Assembly (NCBI RefSeq): GCF_013340285.1
Contig: NZ_BLVO01000016.1
Coordinates: 299,021 to 363,020 of the forward strand
DNA from: Desulfovibrio subterraneus
Lineage (GTDB): Bacteria; Desulfobacterota; Desulfovibrionia; Desulfovibrionales; Desulfovibrionaceae
Length of the DNA: 64,000 bases
Direction: 5' to 3'
The notes under the pieces: generated by a model
Seen by the model: the letters and a program-made list of their open reading frames with translations, nothing else
Told to the model about the DNA's origin: nothing
The model's database searches: none
Shown here: positions 18,151-26,560 of the stretch, piece after piece
How the letters are laid out: every line of letters begins with the position of its first letter
Numbering within the stretch: position 1 is the stretch's first letter
Made by a program: the position numbers and the translations under genes

Positions 18151-18606
18151 ATGAATAAGTATACTGCAACATCATTTTTCATTGGAATTTTTTTGGCAAT
18201 ACAGTCTATATTCTTTTTTTGTGCTGGTATGTCCGTAATTGTTTTGAATGGTGGTTTTATTGGGTTTATTCTTGTCTTCATTTCTTTTTTCACAACGTAT
18301 TTTTTAAGACTTGCGGCTGTGTTTGATTCGATTTCAAACGATATTATATTTGTTAAAAATTTATATGGTAAAAAAGAGTTACATCTAGATAGTGTTAAAT
18401 TTATAGCATTTAATGAGCACCCACTATGGGATGAAACTACATATGTTCATATAGTTATGAAAAGAGGGTTCATATATTACGGCGGTGTGTCTAGCTTGAA
18501 GTGTGTGCAGTCAGCTATTGATAACTCACCTTGGGCGGTTAGAGTAAGTTCTACCAGATTTAAATATAAGTACATATTTAATACTCCCAACGTCACAGCA
18601 TGTTGA
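18151..18606 (+). CDS. Candidate immunity protein for orphan tip 2
   Basis: The 151-aa product starts MNKYTATSFF and has two adjacent membrane helices (about residues 7-29 and 32-55) and a cytoplasmic-type remainder. The coding sequence is AT-rich. There is no recognised domain and no strong ribosome site. Its position after a displaced Rhs tip suggests immunity. A membrane location would suit a tip acting on or through the inner membrane, but that is inference. Confidence 0.55.
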   Translation: MNKYTATSFFIGIFLAIQSIFFFCAGMSVIVLNGGFIGFILVFISFFTTYFLRLAAVFDSISNDIIFVKNLYGKKELHLDSVKFIAFNEHPLWDETTYVHIVMKRGFIYYGGVSSLKCVQSAIDNSPWAVRVSSTRFKYKYIFNTPNVTAC

Positions 18607-18632
18607 GTGTAATCAGCTTAGCTTTTGCATTT

Positions 18633-19290
18633 GCCACACGGGACTCATCCGCTTCGGCTACCGTGACTATTCCCCCCAATTGGGCCGCTTTACCGCCGCC
18701 CTTATCCGCTTTGGCCCGCCCGCGACATGCGTGGCGATGGAGACCTGTGGGATTACTGTGTGGATGACCCCATAAGCTGCGTCGACCCGTGGGGACTTTG
18801 GAGTGCTCCCGTCCAGATTGGTTTGGGGGCAGCTACCGCCATCGCTTATGGGGGGGCAAAAGGAGCTGCTTATCTAGCCGACAAGCTTAACGGTCAAGGG
18901 GATAAGGCAAGCAGAGAGGTTGATAGGATTTTTGGAAAGCACGTTGTTCCGATAAATGCGGGCATGGCTGCTGCAGCTTCGGGTGCACAGGCCGTACAAA
19001 TGGGGGTTGCCAATCTGCCCGGGGCGGCATCTGCGGTCAAAGAAGGGGCTAAGATGGCGGCTACAACAGTCAGAAATAAGGGCTTGGATGCAGCTAATGC
19101 GGTGCTGTCAAAGCCGGCAACCATTAACGGTGCTGCTCTTTCGGCGGGGGATTTTATAGCCGGATACGCACTACCTGGACCTTATGAACCGACAAAAGCA
19201 GGGGCATTGGGTTTTACAGCTAGCGCTATTGAAGAATTGAAAAATATAGCGACTGAAAACAAAAAGGGATCTGACCCAAATGAAAAATAG
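18633..19290 (+). pseudogene. Orphan Rhs C-terminal tip 3 (displaced core remnant)
   Basis: Bases 18633-18798 repeat the Rhs core end, starting at GCCACACGGGACTC. They share the same insertion after RFTA as tip 2, so the two orphans derive from one ancestral copy. An ATG at 18727 (MRGDGDLWDY) arose by substitution and opens the in-frame stretch of 187 codons, but no ribosome site precedes it. The tip after DPWGL is about 164 residues, rich in Ala and Gly with hydrophobic stretches (VQIGLGAATAIAYGGAKGAA, NAGMAAAASGAQAVQMG). Membrane insertion is possible, but the family is not recognised. It overlaps the next gene. Confidence 0.7.
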
Positions 19291-19501
19291 ATTTCAGGAG
19301 TGGTTGCTTTGCATCATGCTTTTTATACTAGGATTCGGCGGGCTCATGACGGGCAAGCTTTCACGACACGGGATTTCAATTCCCGCATGGGCCAGCTATC
19401 CCATCTTGGCGTGGGCGTGTTGGCTACTGTATCAGCTTGTGAAGGAACGGCTTGATCGTAAGAACAATATTACTGACGATTCCGGGCATGATGAAGAGTA
19501 A
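19280..19501 (+). CDS. Small two-helix membrane protein, candidate immunity 3
   Basis: The 73-aa product starts MKNRFQEWLL, overlapping the end of orphan tip 3 by 11 nt. It has two membrane helices (about residues 8-25 and 36-52) and a charged Asp/Glu tail. Overlap with the toxin-like frame implies coupled translation and supports a toxin-immunity relation. No family was recognised. Confidence 0.6.
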   Translation: MKNRFQEWLLCIMLFILGFGGLMTGKLSRHGISIPAWASYPILAWACWLLYQLVKERLDRKNNITDDSGHDEE

Positions 19502-19600
19502 TTTCCGGCAAGGAAAAGCTGGATAACGATACTGTGCGGCAGAAGATGATCCAAGGAAACTGTTGTGGCAACACTGCGTGCGCTAGGCAGAGAATAAAAA

Positions 19601-19636
19601 AGGAGCCTGTACCATGTACAGGCTCCTTTGCATTTT
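19601..19636. terminator. Bidirectional terminator between the Rhs locus and nrdJ
   Basis: A 12-bp perfect stem AGGAGCCTGTAC / GTACAGGCTCCT has a CAT loop, A-tracts on the left and T-tracts on the right. It closes nrdJ on the minus strand. Confidence 0.85.
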
Positions 19637-19664
19637 TACTGACCAGACAACACGCGGGCGCGGG

Positions 19665-21923
19665 CTAGCCGCACTTGGTGTAGCCGCAGGAATAGCACTT
19701 GTTGCAGCCTTCTTCGAACACCAGTTCCTGACCGCATTCGGGGCAGCTCTGGCGTGCAAGGCCATTGGCACCGTGCACGGCAATCTTGGACTTCATGTAG
19801 CGGTTTTCCAGAATGGAGGAGATGGCGTCCGGAATGGAGAGCAGCAGGCCCTTCTTCTGGAAGACCGGATGCTCGCCGCCAATGCCCTTGAGCTGCTTCA
19901 CGATATCCACAGGCTCTACCCCTACGCGGAAGCACAGGGAAACAAGGCGGCCGATGGCTTCTGCTTTGGCAGTGATGGAACGGCCGGACTTGCCGATGGT
20001 GGTGAACAGTTCAAAGGGCTTGCCGTCCACTTCGTTGATGGTCACATACAGCACACCAAGGCCGGTCTGCACCTTCTGAGTAAAACCGTAGACAATGTCG
20101 GGGCGTTCACGCTTGGGGCATACAACGCCGGCAGCGGCAGAGGCGTCCTTCGGTTCGTCGTCCTTCTTGCTGGAATCGCCCGTGCAGAGAACCTGCGAGG
20201 TAAGGCAGCCGTCACGATATACGGTTACGCCCTTGCAGCCTTGCTCATACGCCATCCAGTAGATGTTGCGAATGTCGTCCACGGTGGCATCGTGCGGCAG
20301 GTTCACGGTCTTGGATACGGCGTTGTCCGTGTGGTGCTGGAAGGCAGCCTGCATTTTCAGGTGATACACGGGTTCAATATCCATGGCGGTAACAAAGACC
20401 TTGCGCAGCGATTCCGGCAGGGTGTCTTCCATCTTCCGGATAGACCCCTTGGCCACCACGCTTTCCATGAGCTTGGGCGTCCAGCACCCTTCTTCACGCA
20501 GCGCGGCTTCGAAATAGGGGTTGGTTTCCACCAGACGCTGACCGTCCATCACGTTGCGGGCGAACGAGAGCGCAAACAGCGGTTCAATGCCGGAAGAGCA
20601 GCCCGCGATAATGGAGAGCGTGCCCGTGGGAGCAATGGTGGTTACGGTGGCGTTGCGGTAGGGGCCAAGATCGCGGGCAGCGAAGATGGAATCGGGATAC
20701 GCGGGGAATGCCCCACGTTCCTTGGCCAGCTGCTTGGAGGCTGCACGGCCTTCGCCGAGGATGAATTCCATGACGCGTTCGCCAAGATTCACGGCTTCCT
20801 GACTGTTGTAGGGTATGCGCAGCTGATACAGCAGGTCTGCCCAGCCCATGACGCCAAGACCTATCTTGCGGTTGGTGTGCACCATCTCGGTGATGCGTTC
20901 CAGCGGGAAGCGGGAAGCATCAATGACGTTATCGAGGAAGCGGACGGAAAGATGGACAATGCGCTTGAGTTCGTCCCAGTCCACACCGGCGTCCTTTTCA
21001 GGAGCGAACACCGTGGCAAGGTTGATGGAGCCGAGGTTGCAGGCCTCGTACGGCAGCAGGGGCTGCTCACCGCAGGGGTTGGTGGATTCAATCTCGCCGA
21101 GCTTGGGCGTGGGGTTGTCGCGGTTGATGCGGTCAAGGAACACGATGCCGGGGTCGCCGCTTTCCCATGCCTTGCGCACCAGCACTTCAAATACCTCGCG
21201 GGCGTTCAGGCGGCCGCGTTCCTTCTGGGTGTGCGGCGCAATCAGGGGGTAATCCTCACCCTTTTCCACGGCCTTCATGAAGTCTTCGGTCAGCGCCACG
21301 GAGAAGTTGAAGTTGTTGAACTCCCCTTCCCTTTCCTTGGCCTTGATGAATTCCATGATGTCGGGATGGTCCACGCGCAGAATGCCCATGTTCGCACCAC
21401 GGCGGGTGCCGCCCTGCTTCACCTGCTCGGTGGCGGTGTTGAAGATGCGCAGAAACGAGACAGGGCCGGAGGCAACGCCGCCGGTGGAACCCACACGGGC
21501 TTCCTTGGGACGCAGGCGGGAGAAGGAAAAGCCCGTGCCGCCGCCGGACTTGTGGATCATGGCGGCATACTTAACGGCGTCGAAAATTTCTTCGATGGAG
21601 TCACCCACAGGCAGAACAAAACAGGCGGAAAGCTGACCCAGATCGGTGCCCGCGTTCATCAGCGTGGGGGAGTTGGGCAGGAACTTCCAGCTGGTCATCA
21701 GATCATAGAAATCTCTGGCAAGCACCTCGGCCTTTACCGTGCTCTTCTTGTACTTCTTTTCTTCGCCGGCAATGGCGGCGGCAACGCGCCAGAACATCTG
21801 GGTTGCGTTTTCGGTGGGCTTACCATCCGGTCCCTTGCGGTAGTAGCGCTTGGTAAGCACGATCTCTGCGTTGGTGTTGATATCGGCCGGTTTCAGGTCT
21901 GCAGGCAGCGTAATGTCTGACAT
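19665..21923 (-). CDS. nrdJ: Adenosylcobalamin-dependent ribonucleotide reductase (class II)
   Basis: NrdJ reduces ribonucleotides to deoxyribonucleotides without oxygen, using B12 to generate the thiyl radical. The 752-aa protein has the barrel motif NPCGEQPLLPYEACNLGSIN, the SACFVLPVGDS segment with an active-site Cys, and a C-terminal zinc-ribbon-like tail (CPECG ... CNKCYSCGYTKCG) carrying the reducing Cys pair. Start MSDITLPADL has AGGA about 10 nt upstream. It is monocistronic. Confidence 0.95.
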   Translation of the reverse strand: MSDITLPADLKPADINTNAEIVLTKRYYRKGPDGKPTENATQMFWRVAAAIAGEEKKYKKSTVKAEVLARDFYDLMTSWKFLPNSPTLMNAGTDLGQLSACFVLPVGDSIEEIFDAVKYAAMIHKSGGGTGFSFSRLRPKEARVGSTGGVASGPVSFLRIFNTATEQVKQGGTRRGANMGILRVDHPDIMEFIKAKEREGEFNNFNFSVALTEDFMKAVEKGEDYPLIAPHTQKERGRLNAREVFEVLVRKAWESGDPGIVFLDRINRDNPTPKLGEIESTNPCGEQPLLPYEACNLGSINLATVFAPEKDAGVDWDELKRIVHLSVRFLDNVIDASRFPLERITEMVHTNRKIGLGVMGWADLLYQLRIPYNSQEAVNLGERVMEFILGEGRAASKQLAKERGAFPAYPDSIFAARDLGPYRNATVTTIAPTGTLSIIAGCSSGIEPLFALSFARNVMDGQRLVETNPYFEAALREEGCWTPKLMESVVAKGSIRKMEDTLPESLRKVFVTAMDIEPVYHLKMQAAFQHHTDNAVSKTVNLPHDATVDDIRNIYWMAYEQGCKGVTVYRDGCLTSQVLCTGDSSKKDDEPKDASAAAGVVCPKRERPDIVYGFTQKVQTGLGVLYVTINEVDGKPFELFTTIGKSGRSITAKAEAIGRLVSLCFRVGVEPVDIVKQLKGIGGEHPVFQKKGLLLSIPDAISSILENRYMKSKIAVHGANGLARQSCPECGQELVFEEGCNKCYSCGYTKCG

Positions 21924-22158
21924 GGAATGGAATCCTAATAGATTGGAATTATTGAATATGTATTTTGTGGGTACTGTAATTAACTAGGAAGTGTTCTTAT
22001 CTGAACCAGAGGTAAAAATCCACTCTCTTTTGAAAAATTCTAGATTTCCATTACCAACGCACAGTTATGGGGAGGGCGTTTTTGCAAGGTGAATAACCTG
22101 ATTCACCAAACAGCAAGTTTGACGCTTTTCTACAGGCATAATACAAGCAAAGGATGGT
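21924..22158. other. Upstream region of nrdJ and divergent genes
   Basis: This AT-rich intergenic DNA must hold the nrdJ promoter (minus) and a promoter for the SGNH gene (plus). I see no convincing B12 riboswitch (no B12-box) and no clear NrdR palindromes. Confidence 0.4.
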
Positions 22159-22248
22159 ATGAACGTATCCGGCGTTCCGCGAGGAAAACCGGATTACCCC
22201 ATGAACCTGGTGAAAACGCAGACCGGCAAACGCATTTGGTGCGCATAG
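22159..22248 (+). CDS. Possible 29-aa peptide upstream of the SGNH gene
   Basis: An ATG with AAGGA five nt upstream opens 29 codons (MNVSGVPRGK ... TGKRIWCA), ending 45 nt before the next gene. The composition looks protein-like but it is very short and I do not recognise it. It may be a leader peptide or chance. Confidence 0.25.
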   Translation: MNVSGVPRGKPDYPMNLVKTQTGKRIWCA

Positions 22249-22293
22249 CCTGCCGTTCGCGTCTTTCGTCATGACCTTCAGGTACGGAACCGC

Positions 22294-23670
22294 ATGTTCA
22301 TTCGTATTATCATGGCTTTGGTGGCGGCGCTCATGCTTGTGCAGAGTGTGGCCCTGTACGGTCTTACATCCGCAAACGGTCTTGCCTATATGCTGGGCAT
22401 TGCCTTCATGGTACTTCTCTTTGTGCCGAAGCGGGCCGCCTTCAGCGCGTTGGGGTCCTTTTTTGTGGCTACCTTGCTGATATGGGGGGCAGTGGTCGGG
22501 TTTGGATTGCTCGGCAAGCAGGGCAACAGTCCTGACCGCATTCTCGCAGCCTATGACATGGTGCTTGATACCCGCATGTACAAGGCGGATGTGGATATTG
22601 CCATGACGCAGGCTTCCGGCGATCTCGGCGTAATAACCTCCGATCCGCTGGTGCCGCGTATGCCCCGCGAGATTGCGTTCCGTACTGATGCTCTGGGCTT
22701 CCGTAACAGCTCTCCTCTGCGGCCGGACGATACCGTGCTGGTCGGCGGAGCATTTATTCAGGGCAGCGGCAACACCCAGAGTGACACGTTGGCATCGGTG
22801 CTGGGTGAGGAATTTGGCATGTCTGCCTATTCCCTTGGCGCTCCCGGCGACTTGTATGCCTATGCCACACGCATTCAGGCGTTTGCCAACGATCACAAGG
22901 GACCGGTGTACCTCTTTTTGTCTGAAGGTGAAGATTTCGGCCACTACAGTAAAACGCTGCGGCCGTTGCTGCACCGCTATGTGCGGCTGATGGAAACCAC
23001 CGCCATGGCCAAGTTCTGCATCATGCAGCTTGAATCGTTGCGCGCGGCTGAATCAGCATCGGCCGTGAGCACGCTGCCGCTGGAAAATATCCGCATTGCC
23101 TTCAGTCAGGCAAACATCAGCGAAACCAGAAAACCCCAATGCGCTGCGGGAGAGGTGTTCCCCGTGCTGATTGCCTCGCTGAAAGACAGCGTGGACGGGA
23201 TATTTTTCATACCCACCAAATACCGCGTATATGCTCCTCTGCTGGAAACGGCCGATGCTTCCACCCTGCCCTCTGCGGACTGGGATTTCCTCAAGGCTGC
23301 CTGCGATGCAGCAAAGATACCCTGCTACAACCTGACGGAACCTTTGCAGGCAGAGGCCCGCAATACGTGGGAGAAGAGCCGCGACCTGCTCTGGTGGCCG
23401 GATGACACCCACTGGAACCGTAACGGCGTGACTGTGGCCGCACACACTATTGCGGCATTGCAGAAGCCGGAGGAGTTCGGGCAGCCTTTAAGCAATGGTC
23501 AGAATGATGTTCAAGGGGCGGTTCAGAACGTGAGCCAGAATGCGACTCAGAACGCGACGCAGAGCGATGTGGGGAACACGCAGAGTGCTTCTCCGGCCCC
23601 TTCCGGCGGGCAGGATGCACAACCCGCTGCCGGAGCGCAGAAGCCCGAAGAAGCAAAGGCTACCCAGTAG
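22294..23670 (+). CDS. Membrane-anchored SGNH/AlgX-type hydrolase-like protein
   Basis: This 458-aa protein has two N-terminal membrane segments (about residues 3-25 and 31-75, possibly three helices) and a periplasmic domain. The domain has GGAFIQGSG (residues about 150-158) in the position of the GDS nucleophile block and DDTHWNRNG (about 371) matching the Asp-x-x-His block of AlgJ/AlgX-type SGNH enzymes, which act in polysaccharide O-acetylation. The nucleophile Ser is not obvious in GGAFIQ, so activity is uncertain. The last 65 residues are Gln/Asn/Ala-rich low complexity (QNVSQNATQNATQ). No O-acyltransferase neighbour is present. Confidence 0.55.
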   Translation: MFIRIIMALVAALMLVQSVALYGLTSANGLAYMLGIAFMVLLFVPKRAAFSALGSFFVATLLIWGAVVGFGLLGKQGNSPDRILAAYDMVLDTRMYKADVDIAMTQASGDLGVITSDPLVPRMPREIAFRTDALGFRNSSPLRPDDTVLVGGAFIQGSGNTQSDTLASVLGEEFGMSAYSLGAPGDLYAYATRIQAFANDHKGPVYLFLSEGEDFGHYSKTLRPLLHRYVRLMETTAMAKFCIMQLESLRAAESASAVSTLPLENIRIAFSQANISETRKPQCAAGEVFPVLIASLKDSVDGIFFIPTKYRVYAPLLETADASTLPSADWDFLKAACDAAKIPCYNLTEPLQAEARNTWEKSRDLLWWPDDTHWNRNGVTVAAHTIAALQKPEEFGQPLSNGQNDVQGAVQNVSQNATQNATQSDVGNTQSASPAPSGGQDAQPAAGAQKPEEAKATQ

Positions 23671-23832
23671 TCTGATAGCAGCCCGATACCGGTCTGATGC
23701 CGATCTGATAACTGTCCGGAAAGATTCCGCCTGTAAGCGGAAAGCAGTCTGGAACTGCACAGGCATAGCCTTGGCGGGAGCCGGACAACGCCGGTTTCTG
23801 TGCAGCAAAATCGGAGCACACACGGAAAATGA

Positions 23833-23889
23833 ACGAGGGGTACCGCACGATTTGGTGACCATGTCACCGAACCCTGCGGTACCCCTCGT
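23833..23889. repeat. 57-nt nested hairpin element, copy 1
   Basis: The 15-bp outer arms ACGAGGGGTACCGCA / TGCGGTACCCCTCGT enclose, after 6 nt on each side, a 6-bp inner stem GGTGAC / GTCACC with a CAT loop. It lies between the convergent SGNH and arfB genes. A second copy with the same dimensions and paired substitutions is at 26395-26451. Confidence 0.85.
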
Positions 23890-23916
23890 CTGTTTCGGAG
23901 AGGAAAGTTCTCTGCC

Positions 23917-24342
23917 CTACTCGTCGTGCACCTTGCCGCGCATCTGCTTTACGCCGCCCCGCTGTTTTTTTGCGGTTATCCTGCGGTTCTTGGAGCCAAG
24001 CGTGGGCCGTGTGGGTTTACGAGGCGGGCGTTTTTTCAAGGCGCGCTGTACAAGCTGAATGAACCTGTCCACCGCTTCCTTGCGGTTTGCATGCTGACTG
24101 CGTTGCGTTTCGCACGAAATGGCAAGTACGCCCTCCCTGTCTATGTATCCCGCCAGCTTTTCGAGAATCTTGCCGCGCTGCCACTCGGTGAGCGAGGGCG
24201 AATTCTGCACGTCAAACCGTAAGGTAATGCGCGAACTGGTGGTGTTTACATGCTGCCCGCCGGGACCGGAGGACCGTGAGGCCGTGTAGGTGAATTCCTC
24301 TTCGGGAATGGCAAGGTCCGGCTGGACGGTGATGAGAGCCAT
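23917..24342 (-). CDS. arfB: Alternative ribosome-rescue release factor ArfB/YaeJ
   Basis: This single-domain class I release-factor homologue hydrolyses peptidyl-tRNA on stalled ribosomes. I start at ATG 24342 (MALITVQPDL, 141 aa) although the frame is open to 24564. The catalytic GGQ is in SSGPGGQHVNTTSS (about residues 23-36), and the basic C-terminal tail (KKRPPRKPTRPTLGSKNRR) that fits the mRNA channel is present. It lacks the codon-recognition domain of RF1/RF2. It is monocistronic and convergent with the SGNH gene. Confidence 0.93.
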   Translation of the reverse strand: MALITVQPDLAIPEEEFTYTASRSSGPGGQHVNTTSSRITLRFDVQNSPSLTEWQRGKILEKLAGYIDREGVLAISCETQRSQHANRKEAVDRFIQLVQRALKKRPPRKPTRPTLGSKNRRITAKKQRGGVKQMRGKVHDE

Positions 24343-24641
24343 GATAGTAACCTGCTTCTGGCGTTGGATATATGCGGAAAAGGGCTTGGAGCCTGTTACC
24401 TGTTCAGGCTTCCGGCGGCAAGCAATAGTCGAGCTTGCTGCTCCGGCGGACACAGCGCATGGGCTGTCTGTGTTGCCGTGCGGCCCAAAAGCTCTGCGGA
24501 AAAACAGCGTCGCGGGTGAATCGGCTACAGGGCCGTGCTGCCCGCAATGCAGTTTGTCCGCCAAGCCGTTTTATGAAGCGCCTTTCTCAGTTAGGCCGCC
24601 CTGCAGTGGCTAACCGCTGTGCTGGGGCGGATCAGGACGGC

Positions 24642-25046
24642 TCAGTTTTCCTGCATGGCCTTGTCTATGAGGCACTTCAGGGCATTCTGGGTATCCCAGT
24701 CTATGTCGAGAAAACGGATGCCCACAAGATATTTGCCATAGGAATTTTCCACCCACGCCACTTCGGCAATGGCGTTGAGGTATTGGTCAATATCATTTTC
24801 GTGGTGCTTGAAGAATCCGCAGGAATATTTATTGAGAGTGGGAATATGCACCCGCACCTGTACCTTGGAACCCTGATCGAAACGGAAGGGAGATTCGAGG
24901 CAAAGGCCACCGGTGCTTATATCCACGCACGTTGTTTCAACGCGCGGCTGGGATGCCATGGGGAACTTGAATTCAAACGCTTGAACGGAAAACGGCTTGG
25001 GAAGGCGGACAAATTCGCGACGTTCATCGGTTGTTAAGCGCGTCAT
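24642..25046 (-). CDS. PilZ domain protein
   Basis: The 134-aa protein starts at 25046 (MTRLTTDERR), with AGGAG 6 nt upstream; the longer frame to 25286 lacks support. The c-di-GMP-binding PilZ signature is present: RREFVR near residue 9 and DISTGGLC (DxSxxG) near 44. It is a probable cytoplasmic c-di-GMP receptor, with the target unknown. The window also encodes a GGDEF-EAL protein and flagellar genes that could belong to the same circuit. Confidence 0.88.
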   Translation of the reverse strand: MTRLTTDERREFVRLPKPFSVQAFEFKFPMASQPRVETTCVDISTGGLCLESPFRFDQGSKVQVRVHIPTLNKYSCGFFKHHENDIDQYLNAIAEVAWVENSYGKYLVGIRFLDIDWDTQNALKCLIDKAMQEN

Positions 25047-25310
25047 GTTCTCTCCTGAACCTGATGTTCGGCCCCTGTCCCAAAGGGGGAGAATGACAGA
25101 GGCAATTGATGGATACTCGTGTTTGGCGTAACCTATCATTTGTTTTCCGGCTCTGACAACCGAATAGCTGAATATATCAAAAGCTCCCGCAATTACGGAA
25201 GTTACGGGGTATTCATTCGAAGCGTCACCCATGATGTAAGTGACCATTGACTTATCTTTCCGAGGTACTATATCTCGAAGGTTCATTTCAACATATCATG
25301 GAGAATCATC

Positions 25311-25688
25311 ATGAAGATTGCCATTCCTTCCCGTCAGGGTTTTCTGGACGAACACTTCGGTCATTGCGAAGCCTTCACCATTCTCACGCTGGACGAAACC
25401 AGAAAAATCGTGAAAGAAGATCTTCTCACGCCGCCTCCCGGTTGCGGCTGCAAGTCCAACATCGTGTCCACCCTTGCGGAAATGGGCGTGAAGGTACTGC
25501 TTGCCGGCAACATGGGACAGGGCGCTGTTAACAAGCTTGAGGAAGCAGGCATTTCCGTTATCCGCGGTGCAAGCGGCTCAGTAAGAACCGTTGCCGACCA
25601 GTGGCTCGCCGGAAACCTGCAGTCCAGCAACACGATCTGCACCGCGCACCATGACCATGACGGTCACGGAGGCTGCGGAAACCACTAA
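25311..25688 (+). CDS. NifX/NafY-type iron-molybdenum cofactor-binding domain protein
   Basis: This 125-aa member of the dinitrogenase Fe-Mo cofactor family starts MKIAIPSRQG, with HFGHCEAFTI near residue 15 and a GVKVLLAGNMGQGA segment. The C-terminus is rich in His and Cys (CTAHHDHDGHGGCGNH), suggesting metal binding. Single-domain members outside nif clusters are common in sulfate reducers, where they may carry Fe-S/Mo species. GGAG sits 6-7 nt before the ATG. The SEC-C gene follows after 12 nt, so the two are co-transcribed. Confidence 0.88.
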   Translation: MKIAIPSRQGFLDEHFGHCEAFTILTLDETRKIVKEDLLTPPPGCGCKSNIVSTLAEMGVKVLLAGNMGQGAVNKLEEAGISVIRGASGSVRTVADQWLAGNLQSSNTICTAHHDHDGHGGCGNH

Positions 25689-25700
25689 TAGGATACTCGA

Positions 25701-26186
25701 ATGAGCACTTGCCCTTGCGGCTCCGGCCTTACTCTGGAAAACTGCTGCGGCCCCATCATTCATGACGGAAAGCCCGCCCCCTCTGCGGAAGCCCTGATGC
25801 GTTCGCGCTACACTGCGCACGTTCTCGGCGTTTACGAATACCTGAACACCTCCATGCACCCCTCCGTGCGCGGGCAGGACACTGTGGATGATATTGAACA
25901 GTGGTCCTCCAAGATTGAGTGGAAGGGACTGGAGATTCTCTCCACCTCCGCCGGTGCCGAAGGCGACACCGTGGGCGAAGTGGAATTCGTGGCGCGTTAT
26001 GATCTTGCAGGCGTACCCCAGCAGCTGAACGAACTGGCAGAATTCCGCAAGGAAGGCGACTACTGGTTCTATGTGGACGGCAAAGTGCGCGGCCACGAGA
26101 CCGTTCGCCGCGAGGCCCCCAAGGTAGGCCGCAACGAGCCCTGCCCCTGCGGGTCCGGCAAGAAGTTCAAGAAGTGCTGCGGCTAG
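25701..26186 (+). CDS. YchJ-like SEC-C motif protein
   Basis: The 161-aa protein has a zinc-binding SEC-C motif at each end: [14 protein letters not shown] at residues 4-17 and [14 protein letters not shown] at the C-terminus. The domain between them ([18 protein letters not shown] ... YWFYVDGKV) is the YchJ-type NTF2-like fold. Function is unknown; the zinc motifs resemble the SecA C-terminal tail that binds SecB. Second gene after the NifX-like gene. Confidence 0.88.
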   Translation: MSTCPCGSGLTLENCCGPIIHDGKPAPSAEALMRSRYTAHVLGVYEYLNTSMHPSVRGQDTVDDIEQWSSKIEWKGLEILSTSAGAEGDTVGEVEFVARYDLAGVPQQLNELAEFRKEGDYWFYVDGKVRGHETVRREAPKVGRNEPCPCGSGKKFKKCCG

Positions 26187-26394
26187 CAGCCTGCGGCGCT
26201 GCCATGTCTGCAGCTGGTCTGAACCAGACCTGAACCGGACCTAGTCCGGAACCTGACCCGATATGTTCTGATCTGTTCAGATTTGCCAAGACGTGTTCAC
26301 TGGCCGGAGAGCCTTCACTCTCTGGCATCCCGTGACTATACCGGCGTGATCCCGCACCGGCTCAGGAGTCACGGGCAGCATGAGAAAAAACAAA
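26187..26394. other. Intergenic DNA with degenerate short repeats
   Basis: This interval has repeated (T)GAACC(A/G)GACCT-like units at 26214-26262 and small inverted repeats (CTGGT / ACCAG). No gene was found. Confidence 0.5.
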
Positions 26395-26451
26395 ACGTGG
26401 GGCAACGCGCGATGCGGTGACAGATGCACCGTATTTCGCGTTGCCCCACGT
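26395..26451. repeat. 57-nt nested hairpin element, copy 2
   Basis: The 15-bp outer arms ACGTGGGGCAACGCG / CGCGTTGCCCCACGT (17 bp with flanking AA/TT) enclose an inner GGTG / CACC hairpin. Spacing is identical to copy 1 at 23833-23889, and outer-stem differences between copies are mostly paired. It is followed by TTTGTTGCGTTTT, so it may terminate transcription of the YchJ-like gene. Confidence 0.85.
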
Positions 26452-26560
26452 TTGTTGCGTTTTCCGGCAAGGCCTGTTCCAGATAACAGGCGCAGAGTTC
26501 AAGGCATGGTTCCCCATGCATCAGGTGACAGAAGTCCGCAGTTCGGATACAGCAACGATC

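Noticed and set aside
19614-21920. 768-codon plus-strand frame
   Set aside because: It is antisense to the full-length nrdJ and shows no protein family.
21924-22158. Possible cobalamin riboswitch or NrdR boxes upstream of nrdJ
   Set aside because: No B12-box and no pair of NrdR-type palindromes could be found.
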